Source of the DNA: Albidovulum sediminis | GTDB lineage: Bacteria > Pseudomonadota > Alphaproteobacteria > Rhodobacterales > Rhodobacteraceae | Reading direction: 5' to 3' | Assembly: GCF_025380365.1 (NCBI RefSeq) | Contig: NZ_JAOCQF010000002.1 | Location: 606,841 to 667,301 of the forward strand | DNA length: 60,461 nt | The notes under the pieces: model-generated | The model's input: the letters and a program-made list of their open reading frames with translations, nothing else | Told to the model about the DNA's origin: nothing | Database searches by the model: none | Translations under genes and position numbers: made by a program | Shown here: positions 52,648-60,461 of the stretch, piece by piece | Layout: each line of letters starts with the position of its first letter | Numbering within the stretch: position 1 is the stretch's first letter

Positions 52648-53706
52648 TCATGTCATCGAGGTCCAGAGCTGGAACAGCAGCCCGGATGCAAAGGCCCCGC
52701 TCAGGGACAGGCCGATGTAGACCGCGAAAACCTCGCGCTTCGCCAGCGCCCAGACCGCCATTGCCGCCGGGATCGAGGTGACGCCCCCCGCGACGAGAAA
52801 GGCCAGACCGGCGCCCGGTGCCATGCCCTGCTCGATCAACCCGCCGACCAGCGGCAGCGCCGCATAACCGTTCAGGTAGGCGGGCACGCCCACCAAGGTC
52901 GCGGTCGCGATGGGCACCAGGCCATCGCCGCCCAGCATCTCTGTGATCGTTTCGGCCGGGATCCACGCCAGCATCAGGCTTTCGAGGACGAAGGCCAGCA
53001 TCAGCCACTTGGCCAGGAACAGCGTCGTGCTCAGCGCCGTCTTGCCGAACTTCGCCCGCCGGTCGGCATCGGCCCAGAAGCGCCAGACGACGGGCCTGGG
53101 CGCCCGCATCTTCGCGCCACCGCAGCCGCCGTTGCCGACCCCCTCGCGCAGCGGATCGGCGAAAGCGCCGCCCTTCATCATCAGGTGCACCACCGTCCCG
53201 CCGAACAGGCCGAGCCCAATGGCGGCCAGCGTCTTGGCCACCGCGAACTCGAGGTCGAGCACGCCTGCCGTCAGGACGAACATCGACGGATCCATGATCG
53301 GCGAGGCGAGCCAGAACGCCATCACCGCCGAGAGCGGCACCCCCATCGCCAGAAGCGCCGCGATCAGCGGGATCACCCCGCAGGAGCAAAAGGGCGAGAT
53401 GCCCCCCGCTAAGGCGCCCAACCCAATCATCAGGAGCGGCGTGCCCGAGAACGCCTTGGCGATGAGGTTGTCGGCCCCGGTTGCCCCCGCCCAAGCCGCG
53501 ATGGCGATGGAGAGGATCAGGAACGGCGCCGTGTTCAGGAGCGCGCCAACCGCGAAGACCGCGCTTTCGGCGGCTTGCAGCGGGTCGAAGACCGCTAGCG
53601 CCGCGAGGATCGTGGCCGAGGCGAGCCAGACCCTCTGGGTCTGCCACAGGCTGCGAAGGACAGATCGTTGGCCGGGCGCTCCAAGAGGCATGTCAGTCAT
53701 CACCAA
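52648..53706 (-). CDS. DUF318-type permease (SO_0444-like)
   Basis: This 352-aa membrane protein has about ten helices in two halves. Each half has a conserved loop; the first contains SPFCSCGVIPLIAALLAMG, matching the FCSC motif of the ArsP-type group. The cargo of this subgroup (heavy metal or metalloid) is unsettled. It lies 49 bases downstream of a second ArsR-type gene, on the same strand. It is a distinct family member, not a duplicate of the permease at 50.5-51.5 kb. Confidence 0.87.
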   Translation of the reverse strand: MVMTDMPLGAPGQRSVLRSLWQTQRVWLASATILAALAVFDPLQAAESAVFAVGALLNTAPFLILSIAIAAWAGATGADNLIAKAFSGTPLLMIGLGALAGGISPFCSCGVIPLIAALLAMGVPLSAVMAFWLASPIMDPSMFVLTAGVLDLEFAVAKTLAAIGLGLFGGTVVHLMMKGGAFADPLREGVGNGGCGGAKMRAPRPVVWRFWADADRRAKFGKTALSTTLFLAKWLMLAFVLESLMLAWIPAETITEMLGGDGLVPIATATLVGVPAYLNGYAALPLVGGLIEQGMAPGAGLAFLVAGGVTSIPAAMAVWALAKREVFAVYIGLSLSGAFASGLLFQLWTSMT

Positions 53707-53755
53707 ATCTCCGGTATTGCGGTTGTTATAGGGCAGGAAAAAGGCCGCACTCGTC

Positions 53756-54073
53756 TCATGCGGCGTCCTCCGACGGGCGGATCGTGACGCCGGCGCAGCA
53801 CTCCGAGGTCAGGAAACCCACCACGCGATGCATCGCAGGATAATCGACACGGTTGAACACCTCGCGCCCCTGCTTGTCCTGCAGCACCAACCCGGCGTCG
53901 ACGAGCGTCGAGAGGTGATGCGCCAGCGTCGATGGTGCGAGCCCCAGGTGCTCGCCGATGTCGCTGACCCGGAGCCCCGCGTCCCCGGCCTTCACCAGGA
54001 GGCGAAAGATCGACAGGCGGGCATCGTGGCCAAGGGCGGCAAGGGCGCGGGCGTTGGGGCTGATCGTGGTCAT
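53756..54073 (-). CDS. ArsR family regulator (second copy, different subgroup)
   Basis: This 105-aa winged-helix protein has the recognition helix VSDIGEHLGLAPSTLAHHLSTL and a C-terminal Cys pair SECCAGVT, rather than the CVC site of classic ArsR. The C-terminal pair suggests As(III) or Sb(III) sensing with another geometry. The start MTTISPNAR at 54073 lies at the edge of a good operator. It probably represses itself and the permease downstream. Confidence 0.9.
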   Translation of the reverse strand: MTTISPNARALAALGHDARLSIFRLLVKAGDAGLRVSDIGEHLGLAPSTLAHHLSTLVDAGLVLQDKQGREVFNRVDYPAMHRVVGFLTSECCAGVTIRPSEDAA

Positions 54074-54080
54074 TGCGCCA

Positions 54081-54104
54081 ACATAACTATAATGCCAGTT
54101 TTGT
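54081..54104. promoter_or_regulatory. Inverted repeat operator/promoter of the second ArsR gene
   Basis: ACATAACT (54081-54088) and AGTTTTGT (54097-54104) are complementary at seven of eight bases, spaced by ATAATGCC. The AT-rich element lies 8-31 bases upstream of the start codon and is the natural autoregulation site. Confidence 0.55.
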
Positions 54105-54365
54105 AAATGATTCGATCCCCCGCGCCGCAAGGGATTGTATGCGGCGCCATGCGATCAGGACCCGCTCCCTTTCGCAAGGTCACTCCTTCGCACGCCTACT
54201 CAGGATTCCATCCCTTCAGAAGCCCCAGTCTGCGCAGGTCCAAACGGGGCGAAGCGGCCATCATCACGGCTGTCTCCGCGGTGGTGGATCATGGTATCGC
54301 TTGGCTCGGACAGTTCCGATCCATGCGCCAGGGTCAAGGCTCAGGCCGTTTCGTGCGCTCGCCTA

Positions 54366-54581
54366 GCTTTACATCGGCGTAAAGCCGTCAGTGATATGGC
54401 TGACGCTACCTTTACATTTTCGACAAAACGCGACGGCAGAACAGGAAAATGTCAATGTTCATTGGGGTTTCGATGTAAGGCTATGTAAAGGTAATGCTCC
54501 AAATCCACCCGGTTCTACCCTCGGATCCGACGCAAATCGGGGCCTACCTTTACGTTAAGTTGACAGAACTTTACGTTTTCG
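54366..54581. repeat. Cluster of TTTACRT repeats, both orientations
   Basis: Within 216 bases the core CTTTACRT or a close variant occurs about six times. There is a 7-bp inverted pair GCTTTAC/GTAAAGC (54366-54385), then CCTTTACATTTTCG (54409-54422), reverse copies near 54475-54480 and 54484-54492, CTACCTTTACGTT (54544-54556), and ACTTTACGTTTTCG (54568-54581). The sequence is AT-richer than its surroundings. Such arrays are seen as recombinase arm sites, transposon-end binding sites or replication iterons. Nothing proves which. Confidence 0.6.
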
Positions 54582-54721
54582 GGCCGAATTTGCGCGTTTT
54601 CTGAGTTTTCCGAGCGCCGCTGTTTTGGACTGAATTTCGTCTGTGATACGCCCAGCTATGCAGAGAGTGCAATCAAGGAAGGCTTCTTAGAACGGAGGCA
54701 CTGCAGCAAGATGCGGTTCGG

Positions 54722-55183
54722 ATGGATGCGGATCGGGCGAGAGGAAGCGAAAAGGCGAGAAAGAATGTCGCGCGCGCCATAGGATTTCTCGGCTCGCCGA
54801 AGTCCACTACCGGCTGCTTCTGCGACCGATCGACCGGCGATGCCAACGAGGTCGGTTTCCTGGATGTCGATGCGGCCGAGCCGAGGACGCTGATCGACGG
54901 GAGCGACGACGCCATCATGAAGGCGCTCTCCGCGTCGCCGAAGGTCATCCGCGCTGTTGCGATCAACAAGGTGCCGCTCCTCTTTGCCATCGCGGAGCCG
55001 AAGCCGGAACATCTTCGCAAGGTGAGGATCGTTGCGGATGCTCCAGAGCTCATGGAGCGCGTCGGAAAGGCACTGGCTTCTCGCTTCGCGTCAGCGCCGG
55101 AACCAGCGTCGCTGCCGGTCGAGAAGCAGATCTACGCGGAGTTCTACACAGACGGTGAGGCTACGCTGAACGTGTGCGACTGA
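54722..55183 (+). CDS. Hypothetical protein of the accessory region
   Basis: This 153-aa frame has balanced composition and high GC at third positions. The most regular part is IMKALSASPKVIRAVAINKV, followed by PLLFAIAEPKPEHLRKVRIV, like alternating strands and helices. No family is recognised, the N-terminus has no ribosome site, and the last 93 bases overlap a convergent reading at 55091-55480. It may be a fragment of a larger island gene. Confidence 0.35.
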   Translation: MDADRARGSEKARKNVARAIGFLGSPKSTTGCFCDRSTGDANEVGFLDVDAAEPRTLIDGSDDAIMKALSASPKVIRAVAINKVPLLFAIAEPKPEHLRKVRIVADAPELMERVGKALASRFASAPEPASLPVEKQIYAEFYTDGEATLNVCD

Positions 55184-55480
55184 TTTCGGCTCTTGTATCG
55201 TGATGATGAAGCGCGTCGACACGCCGCCGGCGTCTGGCTCGATTGTCCTGACGTCGCAGCGCCTCGGAAAGAAGGCCTCAAGCTCGCCTTGCAGGTGGCG
55301 AAACTGCGTCGGGTGACAGACCTCCACCTCGACTTTAATCCAGTCTATCACCGCCTTGAACGCGTAGCGGCCGAGATCGATGTCGGGCTTGAGCACCGTC
55401 CGGCCGCGTGTCGCCGCCTGTGTGCCCGTGTGTGGCGCTTCAGGAGGGTCAGGGGAAACGGGGCGGCGATTGTCTTCGCG
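55091..55480 (-). CDS. Partial conserved-looking protein of a mobile element (uncertain)
   Basis: The minus-strand frame contains VLKPDIDLGRYAFKAVIDWI, KVEVEVCHPTQFRHLQ and AGGVSTRFIITIQEPKS. The beta-strand rhythm and the phrase GGVxTRFxIxxQEP resemble proteins found on integrated elements and plasmids of alphaproteobacteria, but I cannot name the family. A GTG near 55458 could be the start; the open frame runs on upstream in poorer sequence. The 3' end overlaps the convergent hypothetical gene, so one of them is likely truncated. Confidence 0.35.
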   Translation of the reverse strand, partial: REDNRRPVSPDPPEAPHTGTQAATRGRTVLKPDIDLGRYAFKAVIDWIKVEVEVCHPTQFRHLQGELEAFFPRRCDVRTIEPDAGGVSTRFIITIQEPKSVAHVQRSLTVCVELRVDLLLDRQRRWFRR

Positions 55481-55889
55481 AAGCTTAGAACGGTGGTGAA
55501 TGGTTCCTGCACTGGCGGCTCCGGGGGTTGGGCCTTTCGTGATATAGCAAGATGGTCGCCGATTGCTTCGGAACGTAAGATAATTTCTTTGCCCATGCCG
55601 GATCGACGACTGACAGGGGCCTGAAAGCCGCGGCCGTTCCCCCTTCCGGATCGGCGGTCTCACCTGAGCGGGCCAGTTCGCGCCCCGTAGGACTCCACAG
55701 AGATTCCGAGCGAGTCGCTGAGGCGCATGCCTGTCCGGCAGGGGGTCATCCTGCCCGAAACGCAGGGCGGCCCCAGTGGCTCTCTTCGGTGCTCTAGAAC
55801 GGGGAGTGCACGATCCGGCAGAGCCCCAGATTCGACGTCGGAAAACCCACCAGGTTCTGCTAGGATGAACGCATCAGGGGGAGGTCATC
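55481..55889. other. Gap before the homocysteine-methyltransferase family gene
   Basis: About 410 bases. The left half keeps the minus-strand frame open without recognisable homology. The right half contains only the leader of the next gene, with a GGGGGAGG ribosome site at its end. No RNA element or repeat is evident. Confidence 0.4.
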
Positions 55890-56813
55890 ATGAGTGCTCT
55901 CGATCACCTGCTTTCGTCACCGGAGCCGTTCGTCAGTGACGGGGGCCTGGAAACGGACCTGATCTTCCACGAAGGCGCCGACTTGCCGCTCTTCGCCTCT
56001 TTCGTCCTTCTCGACACTGCCGAGGGGCGGGATATGCTGCGGCGTTATGCCGTTTCCTATCTCGACATGGCGCAGGAAGCCGGGCGCGGCCTCGTGCTGG
56101 GCACTCCGACCTGGCGCGCGAATGCCGGCTGGGGACCGAAACTCGGCCTGGACGATGCGGGGATCCGGGACATCAACCGACGCGCCGTGGCCTTCGCCCG
56201 AGATATTCGGGACGCCCATCCCTGGCGAGAGCACATCCTGATAGAGGGGGTGCTGGGGCCGGCGGGAGATGGCTATGCTCCCGAACAACTGCTTGACCCG
56301 GCCGATGCGGCCCGCCTCCACACCGCCCAACTGGAAGCCCTTGCCGAGGCGGGGGTGGACATCGCGACGGCCTTCACCATCACCCATCCTGGCGAAGCCA
56401 TCGGCATGATCAACCGGGCGCGCGACCTGGGTTTGCCTTTTGCGCTGTCCTTCACTGTCGAGACCGACGGGCGGTTGCCGACAGGGCAAGATCTGGACGC
56501 CGCACTCGCCGAGGTCGAAACGGCGACCGGCGGCTACTGCCGGTATTATGGCATCAACTGCGCCCATCCCGAGCATTTCCTTGACCAGTTGCCGCCGGGC
56601 TGGCTTAACCGCATCGGCATGATCCGGCCGAACGCTTCGCGGCGCAGTCATGCAGAGCTGGATGAAGCGACCGAACTCGATGACGGCGACCCGGACGAGT
56701 TCGGCGCGCTTTTTGCCGAGATGGCGAAACGCTTGCCCCAGCTGCGCGTCATCGGCGGGTGCTGCGGCTCGGACATGCGGCACATCAAGGCGGTGATGGC
56801 GGCAGGCGTCTGA
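55890..56813 (+). CDS. Homocysteine S-methyltransferase family protein
   Basis: This 307-aa TIM-barrel protein has the family's three zinc-binding cysteines: one in YYGINCAHPEHF and the pair in IGGCCGSD near the C-terminus. The start contains VSDGGLETDLIF, the usual opening. Members transfer a methyl group from S-methylmethionine or betaine-like donors to homocysteine or selenocysteine. It is intact within a decayed region and has no neighbour of the methionine pathway. Confidence 0.9.
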   Translation: MSALDHLLSSPEPFVSDGGLETDLIFHEGADLPLFASFVLLDTAEGRDMLRRYAVSYLDMAQEAGRGLVLGTPTWRANAGWGPKLGLDDAGIRDINRRAVAFARDIRDAHPWREHILIEGVLGPAGDGYAPEQLLDPADAARLHTAQLEALAEAGVDIATAFTITHPGEAIGMINRARDLGLPFALSFTVETDGRLPTGQDLDAALAEVETATGGYCRYYGINCAHPEHFLDQLPPGWLNRIGMIRPNASRRSHAELDEATELDDGDPDEFGALFAEMAKRLPQLRVIGGCCGSDMRHIKAVMAAGV

Positions 56814-57007
56814 GGGAGATTACTGCTTGGGTGTTGACCATTCCGCGGTTCGTTCCCTCGCCGCTGCCCTTCATGCAGTCTGGAGCATCAAGAACCGGAC
56901 AGCGCCTGCGGCAAGTTACCGGACAGCTCGCAGGTGCACCGAGGATGTTGACGTCAGACTAGGGATCATTGCGCGCAGGGCTACGAATAGGCCCCGGGGA
57001 GGTGGTG

Positions 57008-57478
57008 GTGAAGAGCGATATCGAGTATCTTCGTTTGGCAGTGGAGGTGGCTCGCCGGAGCCGGGCCAGTGGCAATCATCCTTTCGGGGCGCTTCTGATC
57101 GGGCCGGATGGCGACGTGCTCCTCTCGTCGGGTAACACCTATTCGCAGGACCGAGGTGTGGGCCACGCCGAGGCGAACGTGGCCCGCGCGGCGGCGCAGC
57201 AACACGACCCGGCATTTCTTGAACATTGCACGATGGTAACCTCGGTTGAGCCGTGCTGCATGTGCGCTGGGGCGTGTTACTGGGCGGGTATCGGCACCGT
57301 GGTTTACGGCCTCAGCGAAAGGCGCCTGGCCGAGTTGACCGGAGACAATCCCGAAAACCTGACCCTTGACCTGAGCTGTCACCAGGTGTTTGCCGCCGGA
57401 CGGCGCCATGTGGCGATCCGTGGCCCCTTCCCGGAACTCGAGGAAGAGATCGTTCACGACCACATGGATTTCTGGTGA
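57008..57478 (+). CDS. Nucleoside/guanine deaminase family protein (CDA fold)
   Basis: This 156-aa zinc deaminase has the catalytic HAEANV and the zinc Cys motif PCCMCAGA, as in guanine deaminases and tRNA adenosine deaminases. The GNHPFGALL segment is typical of the guanine/nucleoside group. I chose the GTG at 57008 because a GGGGAGG site lies just upstream (56996-57002); a TTG at 56969 would be a longer alternative. The substrate is not certain. Confidence 0.88.
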   Translation: MKSDIEYLRLAVEVARRSRASGNHPFGALLIGPDGDVLLSSGNTYSQDRGVGHAEANVARAAAQQHDPAFLEHCTMVTSVEPCCMCAGACYWAGIGTVVYGLSERRLAELTGDNPENLTLDLSCHQVFAAGRRHVAIRGPFPELEEEIVHDHMDFW

Positions 57479-57710
57479 CGGGAACCCGCCGGCGAAGTTT
57501 CTCGTTAACTGTCCGCTTTGATGCTGCCGAAACTCCGCCGTCGGACTGTTTCCGTTTCCCATAGAACAACTCCTGGTTCCTCAGTTGGTGCTCTCCACAT
57601 TTTCCGGGCAAGTCCAGAAAGGACTGCCAAGAGATGCAGGTTGACGCGGAGCCCTCCCTCCGGCCAAGACACTGGCAACTACATCCTGGCGGAAGCGTGG
57701 CGGTCGATGC

Positions 57711-58142
57711 GGCGTAGCGGTCTATTCGATCGCCGACGAGTTCAGCGAGCTCGTCGTCAGTTAAGCTCCCGGCGATACCCTTGCGCAGCATCATTACAAG
57801 CTGGTCATCGATGCCGATCTGAGCATAGGCCGGGTGCGAACGCGCCAGTTCATAGCCTTCCAGCCGCCATTGGTAATGTGCCAGTGCGATCTGATCGGGC
57901 GCCAGTGGATAACGCGCGGGGCGAGCGGTGGACGTGGTGGAGATCTTGCGTTCGGCGAGGGCGATCTGGTGTTGAAGCTGTGCGACTGCACTCGGAAGTA
58001 AGCGCAGCGCTTGACGGTAATCGCCGCCGAGCGGCTGTCGAAGCTCAGTCTAGCCTATGATTGCACGAAGCTCCTTCGGCACCACGGTGCGCGCGTGGTA
58101 GCGCCCAGAACGATTCACGAGATGCCTGATCTTCCCGGCCAT
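57711..58142 (-). pseudogene. Broken tyrosine integrase next to tRNA-Thr
   Basis: Read leftwards from ATG 58142 the frame gives MAGKIRHLVNRSGRYHARTV, then VPKELRAIIG, a TAG at codon 31 (58050-58052) and TELRQPLGGDYRQALRLLPS, AVAQLQHQIALAERK. This is the N-terminal arm-binding and core-binding start of phage/ICE integrases. It continues to about VGDRIDRY and then loses recognisable sequence; the catalytic R-H-R-Y domain is absent. The gene begins 92 bases from the 3' end of tRNA-Thr, as expected for an element that integrated there. Confidence 0.8.
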
Positions 58143-58233
58143 GACTACCTGCGGTTTGTAACCAACACTGTAACCACAGAATGGGAGAAGCCCCTGATTT
58201 GCACGGGTCTTATTTGATATCAAGGGGTTGGGG

Positions 58234-58308
<75 letters not shown>

Positions 58309-58398
58309 CCGCTTTCGTGGGGCGCGTGTTAGACGCAAACCGGGCGGTGCGCAAGCGCAATCTGGACCCTTCCCGCCTTCCGCTGTAGGAAGGAGCGC

Positions 58399-58572
58399 AT
58401 GGACAGGAAACCCCCGAATTCCCCCGCCGGAAAGGACGCCGAGGCGCGTGCGGCGCGGCTCAAGGCGGCGCTCAAGGCCAACATCGCGCGGCGCAAGGCG
58501 CAGGCTCGCGCGCGCGGTGCGAAATCCGGCAGCACGGCGGCGGACGGGGCGGAACAGAAGAAAGAAGGCTGA
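58399..58572 (+). CDS. Small basic protein upstream of murA
   Basis: This 57-aa protein is rich in Ala, Lys and Arg ([20 protein letters not shown]). It starts with ATG preceded by AAGGAG at a good distance and ends four bases before the murA start. Short basic ORFs of this kind often precede murA in Rhodobacterales. The helical basic build suggests nucleic-acid or membrane-surface binding; the function is unknown. Confidence 0.75.
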   Translation: MDRKPPNSPAGKDAEARAARLKAALKANIARRKAQARARGAKSGSTAADGAEQKKEG

Positions 58573-58576
58573 GGCA

Positions 58577-59845
58577 GTGGACTCGATTCTGGTGCGGGGC
58601 AACGGGCCCCTGAATGGCAGCATTCCGATCGCGGGCGCCAAGAACGCCTGCCTTGCGCTGATGCCCGCGACGCTTCTGTCGGACGAGCCCTTGACGCTGA
58701 CGAATGCGCCGCGGCTGTCGGACATCCGGACGATGACGACGCTTCTGCAGTCGCTGGGCGCCGAGGTCACCTCGATGCAGGAGGGCCGTGTGCTGGCGAT
58801 GTCGAGCCACGACCTGACGAGCCTGACGGCCGATTACGACATCGTGCGCAAAATGCGCGCGTCGAACCTTGTCCTCGGGCCGCTTCTGGCGCGGGCGGGG
58901 CGCGCGGTGGTGTCGCTGCCCGGCGGTTGTGCCATCGGCGCGCGGCCGATGGACATCCATATCTCCGGGCTCGAGGCGCTGGGCGCGACGATCGAGCTGA
59001 AGGACGGCTACCTGCATGCCGAGGCGCGGCGGGGCCTGAGGGGCGCGGTGATCGAGCAGCGGTTCGCGAGCGTGGGTGCGACCGAGAATATCCTGATGGC
59101 CGCGACGCTGGCCAAGGGCACGACGGTCCTGAAGAACGCCGCGCGCGAGCCCGAGATCGTCGATCTGGTCAGGTGCCTGCGGTCGATGGGGGCCCGGATC
59201 GAGGGCGAGGGGACCGCGACCGTCACCGTCGAGGGGGTGGACCGGCTGCACGGCGCCACCCACCCGGTCGTGGCCGACCGGATCGAGCTGGGAACCTACA
59301 TGATCGCGCCGGCGATTGCGGGCGGCGAGGTGGAGTTGATCGGCGGGCGGATCGACCTGCTGCCCGCCTTCTGCGAGAAGCTGGACGCGGCGGGCGTCTC
59401 GGTCAGCGAGACCGACAAGGGCCTGAGGGTTGCCCGCAAGAACGGCCGCATCCGCGCGGTCGACGTGAAGACCGAGGTGTTCCCCGGCTTCCCGACCGAT
59501 CTGCAGGCACAGATGATGGCGCTGATGTGCACCGCCGAGGGGGTGAGCGTCCTGGAGGAGACGATCTTCGAGAACCGCTTCATGCATGCGCCCGAACTGA
59601 TGCGGATGGGCGCGCGGATCGAGGTGCACGGCGGGCATGCGACGGTGACCGGGGTGGAGCGGCTGAAGGGCGCGCCGGTGATGGCCACCGACCTGCGCGC
59701 TTCGGTCAGCCTGATCCTTGCGGGGCTGGCGGCGGAAGGCGAGACGGTTGTGAGCCGGGTCTATCACCTCGACCGCGGCTACGAGCGGGTCGAGGAGAAG
59801 CTGTCGGCATGCGGCGCCGACATCGAGCGGATCAGGGGCGAGTGA
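58577..59845 (+). CDS. murA: UDP-N-acetylglucosamine 1-carboxyvinyltransferase (MurA)
   Basis: This 422-aa enzyme makes the first committed step of peptidoglycan synthesis, transferring enolpyruvate from PEP to UDP-GlcNAc. Marks are [19 protein letters not shown] at the start (catalytic Lys), [16 protein letters not shown] with the PEP-reactive Cys near 118 (fosfomycin target), and [14 protein letters not shown] near 310. The start is GTG at 58577; this gives the family length and the standard N-terminus DSILVRGN. It is cotranscribed with the small basic gene and a DUF2948 gene. Confidence 0.97.
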   Translation: MDSILVRGNGPLNGSIPIAGAKNACLALMPATLLSDEPLTLTNAPRLSDIRTMTTLLQSLGAEVTSMQEGRVLAMSSHDLTSLTADYDIVRKMRASNLVLGPLLARAGRAVVSLPGGCAIGARPMDIHISGLEALGATIELKDGYLHAEARRGLRGAVIEQRFASVGATENILMAATLAKGTTVLKNAAREPEIVDLVRCLRSMGARIEGEGTATVTVEGVDRLHGATHPVVADRIELGTYMIAPAIAGGEVELIGGRIDLLPAFCEKLDAAGVSVSETDKGLRVARKNGRIRAVDVKTEVFPGFPTDLQAQMMALMCTAEGVSVLEETIFENRFMHAPELMRMGARIEVHGGHATVTGVERLKGAPVMATDLRASVSLILAGLAAEGETVVSRVYHLDRGYERVEEKLSACGADIERIRGE

Positions 59846-59847
59846 GC

Positions 59848-60324
59848 ATGACAGACGCGACATTCGAGGAGGGGGCCGAACGGCCGCTGGCGCTGAAGGC
59901 GGAGACGGCCGAGGATCTGGGCGTCATCTCGGCCCTGGTGCAGGACGCGGTCCTGCCCATCACCGAGATGCGCTATGACCGGCGCCGGCGCGAGCTTGCG
60001 CTGCTTCTCAACCGCTTCCGCTGGGAGGACCGCGCGGGCGCTGAGGCGCGCGGGCGCGCGTACGAGCGGGTGCAGTCGGTGCTCATGGTCGGCGATGCGC
60101 TTTCGGTTGCCTCGCAGGGCATCGACAGGGCAGAGCGTGACACCATCCTGTCGATCCTGTCGCTGGGCTGGGAGGCGGGCGAGGACGGAGCGGGACGGCT
60201 TCTGGTCACGCTTGCCGGGGATGGCGCGATCTCGGTGACGGCCGAGTGTCTGAACGTGACGCTGAAGGATGTGACACGGCCCTATCTTGCGCCATCCCGG
60301 AAGGCGCCGGCGCATCCGGAGTGA
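59848..60324 (+). CDS. DUF2948 family protein
   Basis: This 158-aa protein belongs to the DUF2948 group of alphaproteobacteria, which is regularly encoded after murA. Typical segments are LISAL-like DLGVISALVQDAVLP, MRYDRRRRELALLLNRFRWE and QSVLMVGDALSVASQGID. It starts three bases after the murA stop. Its function is not known. Confidence 0.9.
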   Translation: MTDATFEEGAERPLALKAETAEDLGVISALVQDAVLPITEMRYDRRRRELALLLNRFRWEDRAGAEARGRAYERVQSVLMVGDALSVASQGIDRAERDTILSILSLGWEAGEDGAGRLLVTLAGDGAISVTAECLNVTLKDVTRPYLAPSRKAPAHPE

Positions 60325-60351
60325 GGTTTCGCCCCGGCTGGCGCCGGGGCG

Positions 60352-60461
<110 letters not shown>

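Overview
The window is one stretch of a high-GC alphaproteobacterial genome, almost certainly a member of the Rhodobacterales (Rhodobacteraceae/Paracoccaceae). The codon use, the short basic ORF followed by murA and a DUF2948 gene at the right end, and the family content (fused LivM-LivG permease/ATPase, IalB-like protein, OFA-family antiporter, class III aminotransferase clusters) all fit this group. The right end finishes in a run of 58 G followed by G-rich sequence, which looks like a sequencing or assembly artefact at a contig edge.

Layout. 1-1878: the 5' part of a large surface or secreted repeat protein, open to the left edge. 2548-7948: a copper/silver CusBA-type efflux operon with two small accessory proteins. 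8.0-8.7 kb: a 21-bp tandem repeat, a regulator remnant and tRNA-Gly(UCC). 8.9-16.3 kb: housekeeping-like genes (ABC exporter, PfpI-family protein, acyl-CoA synthetase, IalB-like protein, phospholipase D/cardiolipin synthase, SRAP peptidase). 16.4-26.2 kb: an RpiR-controlled catabolic operon (isochorismatase-fold hydrolase, glutamine-synthetase family ligase, N-formylglutamate amidohydrolase family enzyme, class III aminotransferase) divergent from a branched-chain amino-acid type ABC transporter; together they look like uptake and breakdown of one unidentified nitrogen compound. 26.4-31.6 kb: a sigma-54 response regulator and histidine kinase followed by an OFA antiporter with a good -24/-12 promoter, so the control circuit can be read from the DNA. 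31.8-32.9 kb: an IS5-type element that cut off a cytochrome b561 gene. 32.9-37.1 kb: a LysR/DoxX/VOC/haem-membrane-protein group resembling quinone or catechol stress loci, then a SnoaL-like secreted protein. 37.3-39.6 kb: four genes joined by overlapping stop/start codons, two of them single-pass microproteins of 56 and 47 aa. 39.9-44.6 kb: an organosulfur (sulfonate-type) uptake and desulfonation operon. 44.8-46.6 kb: a DUF1127-like small protein and a winged-helix/TPR regulator.

From about 46.9 to 58.2 kb the DNA is a decayed accessory region that ends at tRNA-Thr(GGU). It holds a broken integrase next to the tRNA; broken copies of yjdM/phnA, an ACR3 arsenite pump, a GAPDH and an MFS transporter tail; an IS3 fragment; an HNH endonuclease plus LOTUS-domain pair; and two intact ArsR/permease modules (one with OsmC and a thioredoxin-like protein). 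The most plausible reading is a tRNA-anchored island that carried arsenic and redox genes and has been eroded by deletions. A homocysteine S-methyltransferase family gene and a nucleoside deaminase survive inside it. Beyond the tRNA the core genome resumes with murA.

Main items for a second look: the four-gene overlapping operon with two microproteins, the tRNA-Thr integrase relic and island, the IS3-GAPDH-transporter scar, the TTTACRT repeat cluster, the HNH/LOTUS pair, and the sigma-54 circuit.
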